Source: Dinoroseobacter sp049801095 (GTDB taxonomy: Bacteria > Pseudomonadota > Alphaproteobacteria > Rhodobacterales > Rhodobacteraceae). From it: a stretch of 64,000 nt of DNA. Of this stretch, positions 44,319-52,140 are shown one piece after another. Within the stretch, counting starts at the first letter, position 1. Each line of letters begins with the position of its first letter. The stretch lies in NCBI RefSeq assembly GCF_049801095.1, contig NZ_JBNAGH010000015.1:1-64000 (forward strand), written 5' to 3'. The notes beneath the pieces are model-generated. The model did no database searches. It saw only the letters and a list, made by a program, of their open reading frames with translations, and was not told the DNA's origin. Both the position numbers and the translations under genes were made by a program.

Positions 44319-44873
44319 GTGAAAATCGAAGACACCCCCTTGCCCGGTGTGAAAATCCTGACCCCGGCCCGGTTCGGGGATGACCGTGGGTTCTTTTCCG
44401 AAAGCTACTCTCGGCGGGTTCTGGCCGATCACGGCATCACTCTGGATTTCGTGCAGGACAACCACTCCATGTCCGCGCAGGTGGGGACGGTGCGCGGCCT
44501 GCACTTTCAGTCACCCCCCCATGCTCAGGACAAGCTGGTGCGTTGCGGGCGCGGGCGCCTGTTCGATGTGGCGGTGGATATCCGCAAGGGCTCGCCCAGC
44601 TATGGCCAGTGGTTCGGCACCGAGCTGAGCTTCGAGAATGGCCGCCAGCTTCTGGTGCCGGCGGGATTCCTCCATGGGTTTGTCACACGCGAGCCCGATA
44701 CAGAGATTGTTTACAAGTGTTCTGATTATTATGCGCCCGACTGCGATGGCGCGGTTCATTGGGACAGTTGCGGCATCGACTGGGCCTTTGACGGGGATCC
44801 GATGATCTCGCCCAAGGATGCGGCCGCCCCGGCGCTCGCCGATTTTGACAGCCCGTTTGAGTACGAGGGATAA
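44319..44873 (+). CDS. rmlC: dTDP-4-dehydrorhamnose 3,5-epimerase
   Basis: Third enzyme of dTDP-L-rhamnose synthesis, a cupin of 184 residues. DRGFFSESYSRR near residues 20-32 and VRGLHFQSPPHAQDKLV with the catalytic histidine are diagnostic; GFLHGFVTREPDTEIVYKCS and SDYYAPDCDGAVHWD complete the active site. Start is a GTG at 44319 with GAGG six bases upstream. It is the first gene of a long plus-strand unit and ends three bases before rmlB. Confidence 0.95.
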   Translation: MKIEDTPLPGVKILTPARFGDDRGFFSESYSRRVLADHGITLDFVQDNHSMSAQVGTVRGLHFQSPPHAQDKLVRCGRGRLFDVAVDIRKGSPSYGQWFGTELSFENGRQLLVPAGFLHGFVTREPDTEIVYKCSDYYAPDCDGAVHWDSCGIDWAFDGDPMISPKDAAAPALADFDSPFEYEG

Positions 44874-44876
44874 GGT

Positions 44877-45917
44877 ATGAAACTTCTGGTAACCGGCGGC
44901 GCGGGCTTCATTGGCTCCGCGGTGGTGCGGCAGGCGATCCGTGATGGCCATAGCGTGGTCAATCTCGATGCGCTGACCTATGCGGCCTGTCTCGACAATG
45001 TGGCCAGCGTCTCGAACGCGCCGGGCTATGTGTTCGAGCAGGTGGATATCCGCGATCGGGCCGAGCTTGACCGGGTCTTCGAGACCCACAAGCCCGATGC
45101 GGTGATGCATCTGGCCGCGGAATCCCATGTGGACCGCTCGATCGACGGGCCGGGGGATTTCATCGAGACCAATATCACCGGCACCTATCAGCTGCTGGAG
45201 GCTGCGCGCAGCTATTGGACGGGGCAGGGCAAGCCCGAGGATTTCCGCTTCCACCATATCTCGACGGATGAGGTGTTCGGCTCTCTGGGGGCCACGGGCC
45301 AGTTCACCGAAGAAACACCCTACGATCCGCGCAGCCCCTATTCGGCCTCCAAGGCCGCGTCGGACCACCTGGTGCGCGCCTGGCACGAGACCTACGGGCT
45401 GCCGGTGGTGATGACCAATTGCTCGAACAATTACGGCCCCTTCCATTTCCCGGAAAAGCTGATCCCGGTGATCATCCTCAAGGCCCTGGCGGGTGAGCCC
45501 CTGCCGATCTATGGCGATGGCTCCAATGTGCGCGACTGGCTCTATGTGGAAGACCATGCGGATGCCCTGCTGACCGTGGTGCAGAAGGGCGAGCTGGGCC
45601 GGTCCTATAATATCGGCGGCGAGAATGAGCGCACCAATCTCGAGCTCGTGCAGACGCTCTGCGAGATCCTCGACGAGCTGCGCCCGGGGCCAGCGCCTTA
45701 TGCCGAGCAGATCACCTTTGTCACCGACCGTCCGGGCCATGACGCGCGCTATGCGATCGACCCGACCCGGATCGCCACCGAGCTCGGCTGGCGCCCCTCG
45801 GTCACCGTGGAACAGGGTCTGCGCAAGACCGTGGAATGGTATCTGGCCAATGAGGCCTGGTGGCGCGCCCTGCAGGATCGCGACGGTGTCGGCGCCCGGT
45901 TGGGTGTAAAGGCCTGA
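44877..45917 (+). CDS. rmlB: dTDP-glucose 4,6-dehydratase
   Basis: Second enzyme of dTDP-L-rhamnose synthesis, NAD-dependent extended SDR of 346 residues. GGAGFIGS at 7-14, the catalytic triplet T130-D131-E132 (HISTDEVFG) and Y155/K159 (YSASK) are all present, as is AAESHVDRSIDGP. The ribosome site (GAGGGA) lies inside the end of rmlC. The next gene is a sulfotransferase, not rmlD or rmlA, so the rhamnose operon has been opened by insertions. Confidence 0.96.
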   Translation: MKLLVTGGAGFIGSAVVRQAIRDGHSVVNLDALTYAACLDNVASVSNAPGYVFEQVDIRDRAELDRVFETHKPDAVMHLAAESHVDRSIDGPGDFIETNITGTYQLLEAARSYWTGQGKPEDFRFHHISTDEVFGSLGATGQFTEETPYDPRSPYSASKAASDHLVRAWHETYGLPVVMTNCSNNYGPFHFPEKLIPVIILKALAGEPLPIYGDGSNVRDWLYVEDHADALLTVVQKGELGRSYNIGGENERTNLELVQTLCEILDELRPGPAPYAEQITFVTDRPGHDARYAIDPTRIATELGWRPSVTVEQGLRKTVEWYLANEAWWRALQDRDGVGARLGVKA

Positions 45918-45930
45918 GGGGGGCGGGGCG

Positions 45931-46665
45931 GTGCCGTTCTTCCGCCTGCGTCAGCAGCTGATCTATTTCGCCCATGTGCCGAAATGCGCGGGCACCTCGG
46001 TGGAGGCTTATCTCCAGCGCCGCTTTGGCGCGCTCGCCTTCCGCGATCAGTTCCACTACCGCGATCCCGGTCCGCGCTGGACCGTGACCTCGCCCCAGCA
46101 TGTGACCGCCGCGGATCTGGAGCGGTTGATCCCGGTGAAATACTTCGCCGCCCGCTTCACCGTGCTGCGCCACCCGGTGCCGCGTCTGGTCAGCGTGTTC
46201 CGCTTCCAGCGCGACTGGGAGCAGCGGATCCCCCCCGAAACCCGGCTCAGCGCCTGGCTCGAAGATCTGCGCGCCAAGGGCGGGGCGGACCCCCATGCCT
46301 TTGACAATCACCTCCTGCCCATGAGCGCCTTTGTCCCCGAGGGCACGGATGTCTTCCGGCTCGAGGAGGGGCTCGCCCCGGTCGTCACCTGGCTCGACCG
46401 CCTGCAGGGGGAGGAACTGGCCCCCCGGGAGATGCCGGTGATCAACACCCATGGTGGTCTCATGGCCAAGCGTGGCAGCCAACCCGCCCCGGTCACCGTG
46501 ACCCCGGCGGATCGCGAGATGATCGCCGAGCTTTATGCCGAGGATTTCTCCCGCTTCGGCTATGATCCGGCGAGCCTGCCCCTGGAGCGGCCCCGGACCG
46601 AGCAGCCGCTGCCCCCCAAACCCAAGCCCAGGCCTTCTGAGCCCCCAATCCAGGAGACGCTCTGA
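45931..46665 (+). CDS. Sulfotransferase family 2-like protein
   Basis: A 244-residue predicted sulfotransferase. QLIYFAHVPKCAGTSVEAYL (residues 9-28) is the PAPS 5'-phosphosulfate loop of the Sulfotransfer_2 group, and ARFTVLRHPVPRLVSVFRFQ the 3'-phosphate-binding segment (R-P...S). The C-terminus is a Pro-rich tail. GTG start 13 bp after rmlB; the stop overlaps the acyltransferase start (TGATG). Its place between rmlB and rmlD suggests rhamnose or a neighbouring sugar as acceptor, but that is inference. Confidence 0.8.
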   Translation: MPFFRLRQQLIYFAHVPKCAGTSVEAYLQRRFGALAFRDQFHYRDPGPRWTVTSPQHVTAADLERLIPVKYFAARFTVLRHPVPRLVSVFRFQRDWEQRIPPETRLSAWLEDLRAKGGADPHAFDNHLLPMSAFVPEGTDVFRLEEGLAPVVTWLDRLQGEELAPREMPVINTHGGLMAKRGSQPAPVTVTPADREMIAELYAEDFSRFGYDPASLPLERPRTEQPLPPKPKPRPSEPPIQETL

Positions 46666-47738
46666 TGATCAGTCTGCGCGATGCCCCCCGGCTGGAGGCG
46701 CGCTCCCGCGGCCGGGACAACCATTTCAACCTGATCCGGATGTGCGCCGCCTCGGGCGTGCTCATTTCCCACGCCTATCCGATCGCCCTGGGCCCCGAGG
46801 CCGTGCAACCGCTCTTTCTGCTTCTGGGCAAGACCCTGGGCACCGTTTGCGTCTATGTCTTCTTCGCAATCTCCGGCTTCTTCATCGCCAAGAGCTTTGA
46901 TCGGGGGCACAGCCATACCCGGTTCCTCGAAGCGCGCGCCCTGCGCCTCTTTCCGGCGCTGATCACGGTGCTGGTGCTGACGGTCGTCTTTGCCGGGCTG
47001 TTTCTGACCACCGCGCCTGCGGGGGTCTATTGGGCCGATGTGCCGGGCTACCTGATCCGCAACCTGACCCTTGTCAGCCTCGACTATGATCTGCCGGGTG
47101 TCTTCGAGACCGTGCCTTACGGGCCGCCGATCAACGGCTCCCTCTGGACGCTGTTTTACGAGGTGGTCTGCTATGGCGGGGTGTTCCTGGCCGGGCTTTT
47201 AGGGCTGCTGCGCAAACCGCGGCTCTTTGCTCTGGCCTTCTGCCTGGTGGTGATGGCCTGTGTCGTGACCCCGCATTTGCCCGTCCATGGCAAGCTGGTG
47301 GCCCTTGCAAAACTGGCGCTGCCCTTTGCGATCGGCACAGCGCTCTATGTCTGGCGCGTCCATGTTCCGATGCATTGGAGCCTTGCCCTGGGGCTGGTGG
47401 TGCTGGCGGTGCTGGCCCATGGCAGCCCGGTCGCGGAGGTGCTCTTCGTGCTCGCCCTGTCCTATGGGGTGCTCTGGCTGGGGCTGGCCCAGATGCCGTC
47501 CCTGCTGGCCTATAACCGGCTCGGAGATTACTCCTACGGGATCTATATCTACGCCTTCCCGCTGCAGCAGCTCGCGGCCTCCATGGGAGCCGTCACGCCG
47601 CTCAGCAATATGGCGGTGGCCTTCCCCCTGACCCTGATTTGCGCCGTGCTCTCCTGGCATCTGGTGGAAAAGCCGGCCCTGCGGCTGGTGCGTCCGAGCC
47701 AGCCCGTGGATGCGGCTCTGAAAAAGGTGAATTCATGA
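46665..47738 (+). CDS. Acyltransferase family 3 membrane protein
   Basis: A 357-residue, about ten-helix membrane protein of the acyltransferase_3 (OafA/WcaH-like O-acetylase) family. NHFNLIRMCAASGVLISHAY holds the conserved early R and the H in helix one. VYVFFAISGFFIAKSFDRGH and the ARALRLFPAL segment (R-x10-R pattern) are typical, followed by INGSLWTLFYEVVCYGGVF. It probably O-acetylates the polysaccharide or a lipid-linked unit from the cytoplasmic side. Coupled at both ends: TGATG with the sulfotransferase and ATGA with rmlD. Confidence 0.88.
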   Translation: MISLRDAPRLEARSRGRDNHFNLIRMCAASGVLISHAYPIALGPEAVQPLFLLLGKTLGTVCVYVFFAISGFFIAKSFDRGHSHTRFLEARALRLFPALITVLVLTVVFAGLFLTTAPAGVYWADVPGYLIRNLTLVSLDYDLPGVFETVPYGPPINGSLWTLFYEVVCYGGVFLAGLLGLLRKPRLFALAFCLVVMACVVTPHLPVHGKLVALAKLALPFAIGTALYVWRVHVPMHWSLALGLVVLAVLAHGSPVAEVLFVLALSYGVLWLGLAQMPSLLAYNRLGDYSYGIYIYAFPLQQLAASMGAVTPLSNMAVAFPLTLICAVLSWHLVEKPALRLVRPSQPVDAALKKVNS

Positions 47739-48595
47739 CGATACTGGTATTCGGAGAGACCGGGCAGGTGGCCCGGGAATTGGCGGCACGCGCCCCGGAG
47801 GCGGTCTATCTCGGGCGCGGGGCGGCGGATCTGTCGGATCCGGCGGCCTGTGCGGCAGCCTTGCGCGCGGCCAACCCCTCGGTGGTGATCAATGCGGCCG
47901 CCTATACGGCCGTGGACAAGGCCGAGGAAGAGGAAGCCCTCGCCACCACCATCAATGGGGCGGCCCCCGGGGCCATGGCCGAAGCGGCGGCCGAGCTCGG
48001 CGTGCCCTTCGTCCATATCTCGACCGATTACGTCTTCGACGGCGCGGGCACAGCACCTTTTGCGCCCGATGCGCCGGTGGCCCCGCTTGGCGCCTATGGC
48101 CGGTCGAAACTGGCAGGCGAAGAGGCCGTGCGGGCCGCGGACGGGACCCATGCGATCCTGCGCACCTCCTGGGTGGTTTCGGCCCATGGCAATAATTTCG
48201 TCAAGACCATGCTGCGGCTCGGGGCCGAGCGTGAGAGCCTGACCATCGTCGCCGATCAGGTGGGCGGGCCCACTGCGGCGGGTGATATCGCGGCGGCCTG
48301 TCTGGCCATCGCCGAGCAGCTGATCGCCGATCCGGGCAAATCCGGGACCTATCACTTCTCGGGCAGTCCGGATGTGAGCTGGGCCGATTTCGCCCGGGAG
48401 ATCTTTGGCCAGGCGGGGCTTGACTGCGCGGTCACCGATATCCCCTCGGCGGCCTATCCGACCCCGGCCAAGCGGCCCTTCAATTCGCGTATGGACTGCA
48501 CCAGCCTCGAGACCAGCTTCGGCATTGCCCGACCCGACTGGGCCGAGAGCCTGAGCGCGATCCTCTCCGATCTCGGGGTGACGCCCCAGCCATGA
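47735..48595 (+). CDS. rmlD: dTDP-4-dehydrorhamnose reductase
   Basis: Last step to dTDP-L-rhamnose, an NADPH-dependent SDR of 286 residues. The N-terminal FGETGQVARELA, NAAAYTAVDKAE, HISTDYVFDGAG and Y121/K125 (YGRSK) are all diagnostic. The start ATG at 47735 shares ATGA with the acyltransferase stop and has AGGTGA upstream. Forty-odd bases later comes another sulfotransferase-like gene. Confidence 0.95.
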   Translation: MTILVFGETGQVARELAARAPEAVYLGRGAADLSDPAACAAALRAANPSVVINAAAYTAVDKAEEEEALATTINGAAPGAMAEAAAELGVPFVHISTDYVFDGAGTAPFAPDAPVAPLGAYGRSKLAGEEAVRAADGTHAILRTSWVVSAHGNNFVKTMLRLGAERESLTIVADQVGGPTAAGDIAAACLAIAEQLIADPGKSGTYHFSGSPDVSWADFAREIFGQAGLDCAVTDIPSAAYPTPAKRPFNSRMDCTSLETSFGIARPDWAESLSAILSDLGVTPQP

Positions 48596-48638
48596 CCTGC
48601 GCGCCGGAGCATTGTCCTCGGGTCCTGGAGCCCGGCCC

Positions 48639-49469
48639 ATGACGGCCCCCGGTGATCCCGGGGTCTCCCCCCGTCTCTTGCGCCATGCGCGGGGCCAGCT
48701 TGTCACCCTGGCCAAGAACGGGCCCCATGTGACGGCGGCGACCCAGGCGCTGGTCCATTACCCCACGGGCGCGGTCTATAGCTTCATTCCCAAGAATGCC
48801 TGCTCGACCCTGCGCTACAGTCTGGCCCTGGCCAATGGCTGCATTGCGGGCCCCGAAGACTGGGCCTGGATCCATCCCAATAACGGCACCTTCCGGGCCT
48901 CCCTGCGGGAGCTGGTGACTGCGCCCTACACCTTCGTGGTGCTGCGCTGCCCCTATGCCCGGCTGGCCTCGGTTTTTCTCGACAAGATCGTCGGGCGCTA
49001 TCCGGATTTCTGGGGGCTGCACCGGCTCACCGGGGACAAGCTTGACCCGGAAAAGACCAGTTTCCGGCAGTTCGTCACGACTCTGGGCAAGTACAAGGCC
49101 CTGACCAAGAACATCCACTGGCAACCCCAGAGCGATTTTCTGGTCTATGAGACCTATGATGATGTCTTCGCGCTTGAGCAGTTCGGCACGGCGGTGGAGG
49201 CTCTGGCCGCCCGCGGCATCGCCGTGGCCGATGCCCGCCCCCTGACCAGGCATGGCACGAGCCATCTGGCTCAGGAGGATGGCGAGTTTGCCGATGCGCC
49301 GATCCACCGGCTGGCAGCCATGAAACGGCAGGGCAAGGTGCCCGCCCATCGCGCGCTCTATGATGAGGCGCTGGTGGCGCGTGTTGCGCGGCTCTATGCC
49401 GAGGATATCGATCTCTATGCACGCTTGTGCCGGGCGGAGGATATGCTCTTCCCGCCCAAGGCGGGCTGA
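48639..49469 (+). CDS. Sulfotransferase family 2-like protein
   Basis: A 276-residue protein with AVYSFIPKNACSTLRYSLA near residues 45-63, the PAPS loop in the form PKNACST, and PYTFVVLRCPYARLASVFLDKI, the 3'-phosphate-binding segment. The ATG at 48639 has GGAG eight bases upstream. It lies between rmlD and rmlA. A related form of the motif occurs in carbohydrate sulfotransferases. The acceptor is unknown. Distinct from the gene at 45931, so not a recent duplicate. Confidence 0.75.
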   Translation: MTAPGDPGVSPRLLRHARGQLVTLAKNGPHVTAATQALVHYPTGAVYSFIPKNACSTLRYSLALANGCIAGPEDWAWIHPNNGTFRASLRELVTAPYTFVVLRCPYARLASVFLDKIVGRYPDFWGLHRLTGDKLDPEKTSFRQFVTTLGKYKALTKNIHWQPQSDFLVYETYDDVFALEQFGTAVEALAARGIAVADARPLTRHGTSHLAQEDGEFADAPIHRLAAMKRQGKVPAHRALYDEALVARVARLYAEDIDLYARLCRAEDMLFPPKAG

Positions 49470-49500
49470 TGTTTTCCCTTATGAAGAGGCTGTTTTTTCC

Positions 49501-50367
49501 ATGACACAACGCAAAGGCATCATTCTGGCCGGGGGCTCCGGCACGCGGCTCTACCCGATCACGATCGGGGTGTCGAAGCAGCTTCTGCCGATCTATGACA
49601 AGCCGATGATCTATTACCCGATCAGCGTGCTGATGCTGGCGGGGATCCGCGAGATCGCGATCATCACCACGCCGCAGGATCAGGAGCAGTTCCAGCGCAC
49701 CCTGGGCGATGGCAGCCAATGGGGCGTGAGCTTCACCTATATCGTGCAGCCCTCGCCCGATGGTCTGGCCCAGGCCTATATCCTGGCCGAGGAGTTCCTG
49801 GCCGGGGCGCCCTCGGCCATGGTGCTGGGCGACAATATCTTCTTTGGCCATGGCCTGCCGGATCTGATGGCCGATACCTCCGATGAGGGCGGGACCGTCT
49901 TCGGCTATCACGTGGCCGATCCGGAACGCTACGGGGTTGTGGCCTTTGACGAGGCCGGGTCCGTCAAGCAGATCATCGAGAAACCCGAAGTGCCGCCCTC
50001 GAATTACGCGGTGACGGGGCTCTATTTCCTCGATGGCTCTGCACCGGAGCGCGCCCGGGCGGTCACGCCCAGCGACCGGGGCGAACTGGAGATCACCACC
50101 CTGCTGGAGATGTATCTCGGTGAGGGGATTTTGAACGTCAAACGCATGGGGCGGGGCTATGCCTGGCTTGATACCGGGACCCATGGCAGCCTGCTCGATG
50201 CGGGGAATTTCGTACGCACCCTGGAGCGGCGGCAAGGGCTGCAGACCGGCAGCCCCGATGAGATCGCCTATGAGCAAGGCTGGATCACGGCCGCCGAGCT
50301 GCAGGCCCGGGCCGACAAGTTCCGCAAGAACAACTACGGGGAATACCTGGCCGATCTGCTGAACTAG
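49501..50367 (+). CDS. rmlA: Glucose-1-phosphate thymidylyltransferase
   Basis: First enzyme of dTDP-L-rhamnose synthesis, 288 residues as usual. The nucleotide-binding AGGSGTRLYP starts at residue 10, followed by SKQLLPIYDKPMIYYP and MVLGDNIFFGHGL. IIEKPEVPPSNYAVTGLYF and WLDTGTHGSLLDAGNFV complete the active site. The ATG at 49501 is chosen on family length; AAGAGG is 11 bases upstream. Completes the rmlC-B-D-A set, which is in the order known from RepA-I plasmids. Confidence 0.96.
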   Translation: MTQRKGIILAGGSGTRLYPITIGVSKQLLPIYDKPMIYYPISVLMLAGIREIAIITTPQDQEQFQRTLGDGSQWGVSFTYIVQPSPDGLAQAYILAEEFLAGAPSAMVLGDNIFFGHGLPDLMADTSDEGGTVFGYHVADPERYGVVAFDEAGSVKQIIEKPEVPPSNYAVTGLYFLDGSAPERARAVTPSDRGELEITTLLEMYLGEGILNVKRMGRGYAWLDTGTHGSLLDAGNFVRTLERRQGLQTGSPDEIAYEQGWITAAELQARADKFRKNNYGEYLADLLN

Positions 50368-50506
50368 GCGGGGTTCTGGCGCGGGGTATGGGGCCCTGCG
50401 GTGCGCCCGTGGTGGGGGCAGGCGCCTCCGGCGGGGATATTTACAGACTTAAGTTGGGCCCGGTGGCGTCAGAGCCGCCGGGCTGAACTATGGGGGAGGG
50501 CGGATC

Positions 50507-51370
50507 ATGGTGCGGGTGCTGGTTCTGGGCGCGACCGGGCGGTTGGGCGGAATGCTGCGCCGTCACTGGGATGCGCCCGGTTTAGAGCCGCTTTGGCAGG
50601 CCCGGCAGGGGCATGATCCCGGCGCGGGCGCTTGGGTCATGTTTGACCCCCGCACGGATCCGCTGGCCCTGGCCGAGGCCTGTGCTGCGGTGGATGTGGT
50701 GCTGGATCTCGCCGGGCCGGTGCCGGGGCCCGGGCGCGTGGTCGAGAGTTTTGCCGCCATCCCACCCCTGGCGCGGGCGGTGGCCCATGGGGTGCGGGTG
50801 GCCGGGGGCAAACCGCTTCTCTGGGCGTCTTCGGCAGCGGTTTACGGCGCGCGGGCGCGCTGCCACGAGGCGGATCCGCTGGCCCCTGTGAGCGAGTATG
50901 GCCGGGCCAAACAGGCGGCTGAGGCGGCTCTGGCCGGGCTGCCCGGGGCCTCTGCCCTGCGGATCGGCAATGTGGCCGGGGCGGATGCGCTTTTGTCCGG
51001 GGCCCATCCGGGGGTGGCGGTGACACTGGACCGGTTCGCCGATGGCTGCACCCCGCTGCGCAGCTATCTCGGGCCGAAAACCCTTGCAGAGACCCTGTTT
51101 CAGCTGGTGATCCGGGCGGCGGAGGCCCCTTTGCCGCCGGTTCTGAACCTGAGTGGACCCGGGCCGGGGGTCGCCATGGGAGATCTGCTGGAGGCAGCCG
51201 GGATCGGGTGGCAGGCTCGCCCGGCGCCCGAGACGGCCCTGCCGGAGGTGGTGTTGGACACAGCGCGACTGGCGGGGCTGGTGCCCTTGTCGCCGGAGAC
51301 CGGGACCGCACCGCGGATCGTGGCGGAATGGCGCGCGGATCAAGCCGCTCATCGGGAGGCCATGTCATGA
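50507..51370 (+). CDS. NAD-dependent epimerase/dehydratase (SDR) family protein
   Basis: A 287-residue extended SDR. VLVLGATGRLGGML is the dinucleotide-binding start, SSAAVYG the mid strand and YGRAKQA the YxxxK pair. The family includes nucleotide-sugar 4-reductases and epimerases. Being next to a priming transferase that usually uses UDP-2,6-dideoxyhexosamine, it could reduce the 4-keto product of the FlaA1/CapD-type dehydratase (as WbpV/WbpK-like enzymes do), to give UDP-QuiNAc or UDP-FucNAc. That is inference. It overlaps the next gene by ATGA. Confidence 0.78.
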   Translation: MVRVLVLGATGRLGGMLRRHWDAPGLEPLWQARQGHDPGAGAWVMFDPRTDPLALAEACAAVDVVLDLAGPVPGPGRVVESFAAIPPLARAVAHGVRVAGGKPLLWASSAAVYGARARCHEADPLAPVSEYGRAKQAAEAALAGLPGASALRIGNVAGADALLSGAHPGVAVTLDRFADGCTPLRSYLGPKTLAETLFQLVIRAAEAPLPPVLNLSGPGPGVAMGDLLEAAGIGWQARPAPETALPEVVLDTARLAGLVPLSPETGTAPRIVAEWRADQAAHREAMS

Positions 51371-51978
51371 GCCCGGGCAAGCGGATTTTCGATATCGCCC
51401 TGGCACTCGTGCTGGCGCTGGTGCTGGGCCCGGTGATCGCGGGGCTGGCGCTGTGGCTGCGGATCACCCAGGGCGCGCCGGTTTTCTATGCCTCCGAGCG
51501 GATGACCACGCCGGAGCGGGGCTTCACCCTGTGGAAGTTCCGCACCATGACCGTGGCTGTGCGCGACAGCGGGGTGTCCGGCGGTGACAAGGCGGCGCGG
51601 ATCACCCCGGCGGGGCGCTGGTTGCGGCGCACCCGGCTCGATGAGCTGCCCCAGCTCTGGAACATCCTGCGCGGGGATCTGAGCTTTGTCGGCCCGCGCC
51701 CGCCCTTGCGGGAATATGTGGAGCGATTTCCCGAAACCTATGCCCAGGTCCTGCAAAGCCGCCCCGGGGTGACGGGGCTCGCGACGCTGGTCTATCACGC
51801 CCATGAGGAGTGGTTGCTCGCGGGTTGCGCCGATGCCACCGAGACCGATGCGGTCTATGCCCGGGCCTGCGTGCCGCGCAAGGCGCGCCTCGATCTGATC
51901 TATGCGACCCACCGCTCGGTCTGTTTCGATCTGGCGCTGATCTGGCGGACCGCGGCGCGGGTCTTTCGTCGGGTTTAG
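51367..51978 (+). CDS. Priming undecaprenyl-phosphate sugar phosphotransferase
   Basis: A 203-residue minimal member of the bacterial sugar transferase family (PglC/WcaJ C-terminal type). It moves a sugar-1-phosphate to undecaprenyl phosphate, starting repeat unit synthesis. One N-terminal hydrophobic hairpin (RIFDIALALVLALVLGPVIAGL) is followed by FTLWKFRTMTV, TRLDELPQLWNILRGDLSFVGPRPP with the catalytic Asp-Glu pair, and QSRPGVTGLATLVY. The ATG shares ATGA with the SDR gene, so the pair probably supplies and uses the same sugar nucleotide. Confidence 0.93.
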   Translation: MSPGKRIFDIALALVLALVLGPVIAGLALWLRITQGAPVFYASERMTTPERGFTLWKFRTMTVAVRDSGVSGGDKAARITPAGRWLRRTRLDELPQLWNILRGDLSFVGPRPPLREYVERFPETYAQVLQSRPGVTGLATLVYHAHEEWLLAGCADATETDAVYARACVPRKARLDLIYATHRSVCFDLALIWRTAARVFRRV

Positions 51979-52140
51979 GGACAGATCCGCCTCTCGGAGC
52001 GCCTCTGTTAAGAAAATGCCGCGTTGCGGCAGGCTCGCTCATGGACAGCTTGGAACCTGCCGGGTACACCGCATGGTACGAAGGACGCCTGAGCGGTATA
52101 TGGCGATTTTTTCGATCACGAATAAGACGGGATTTTACCT

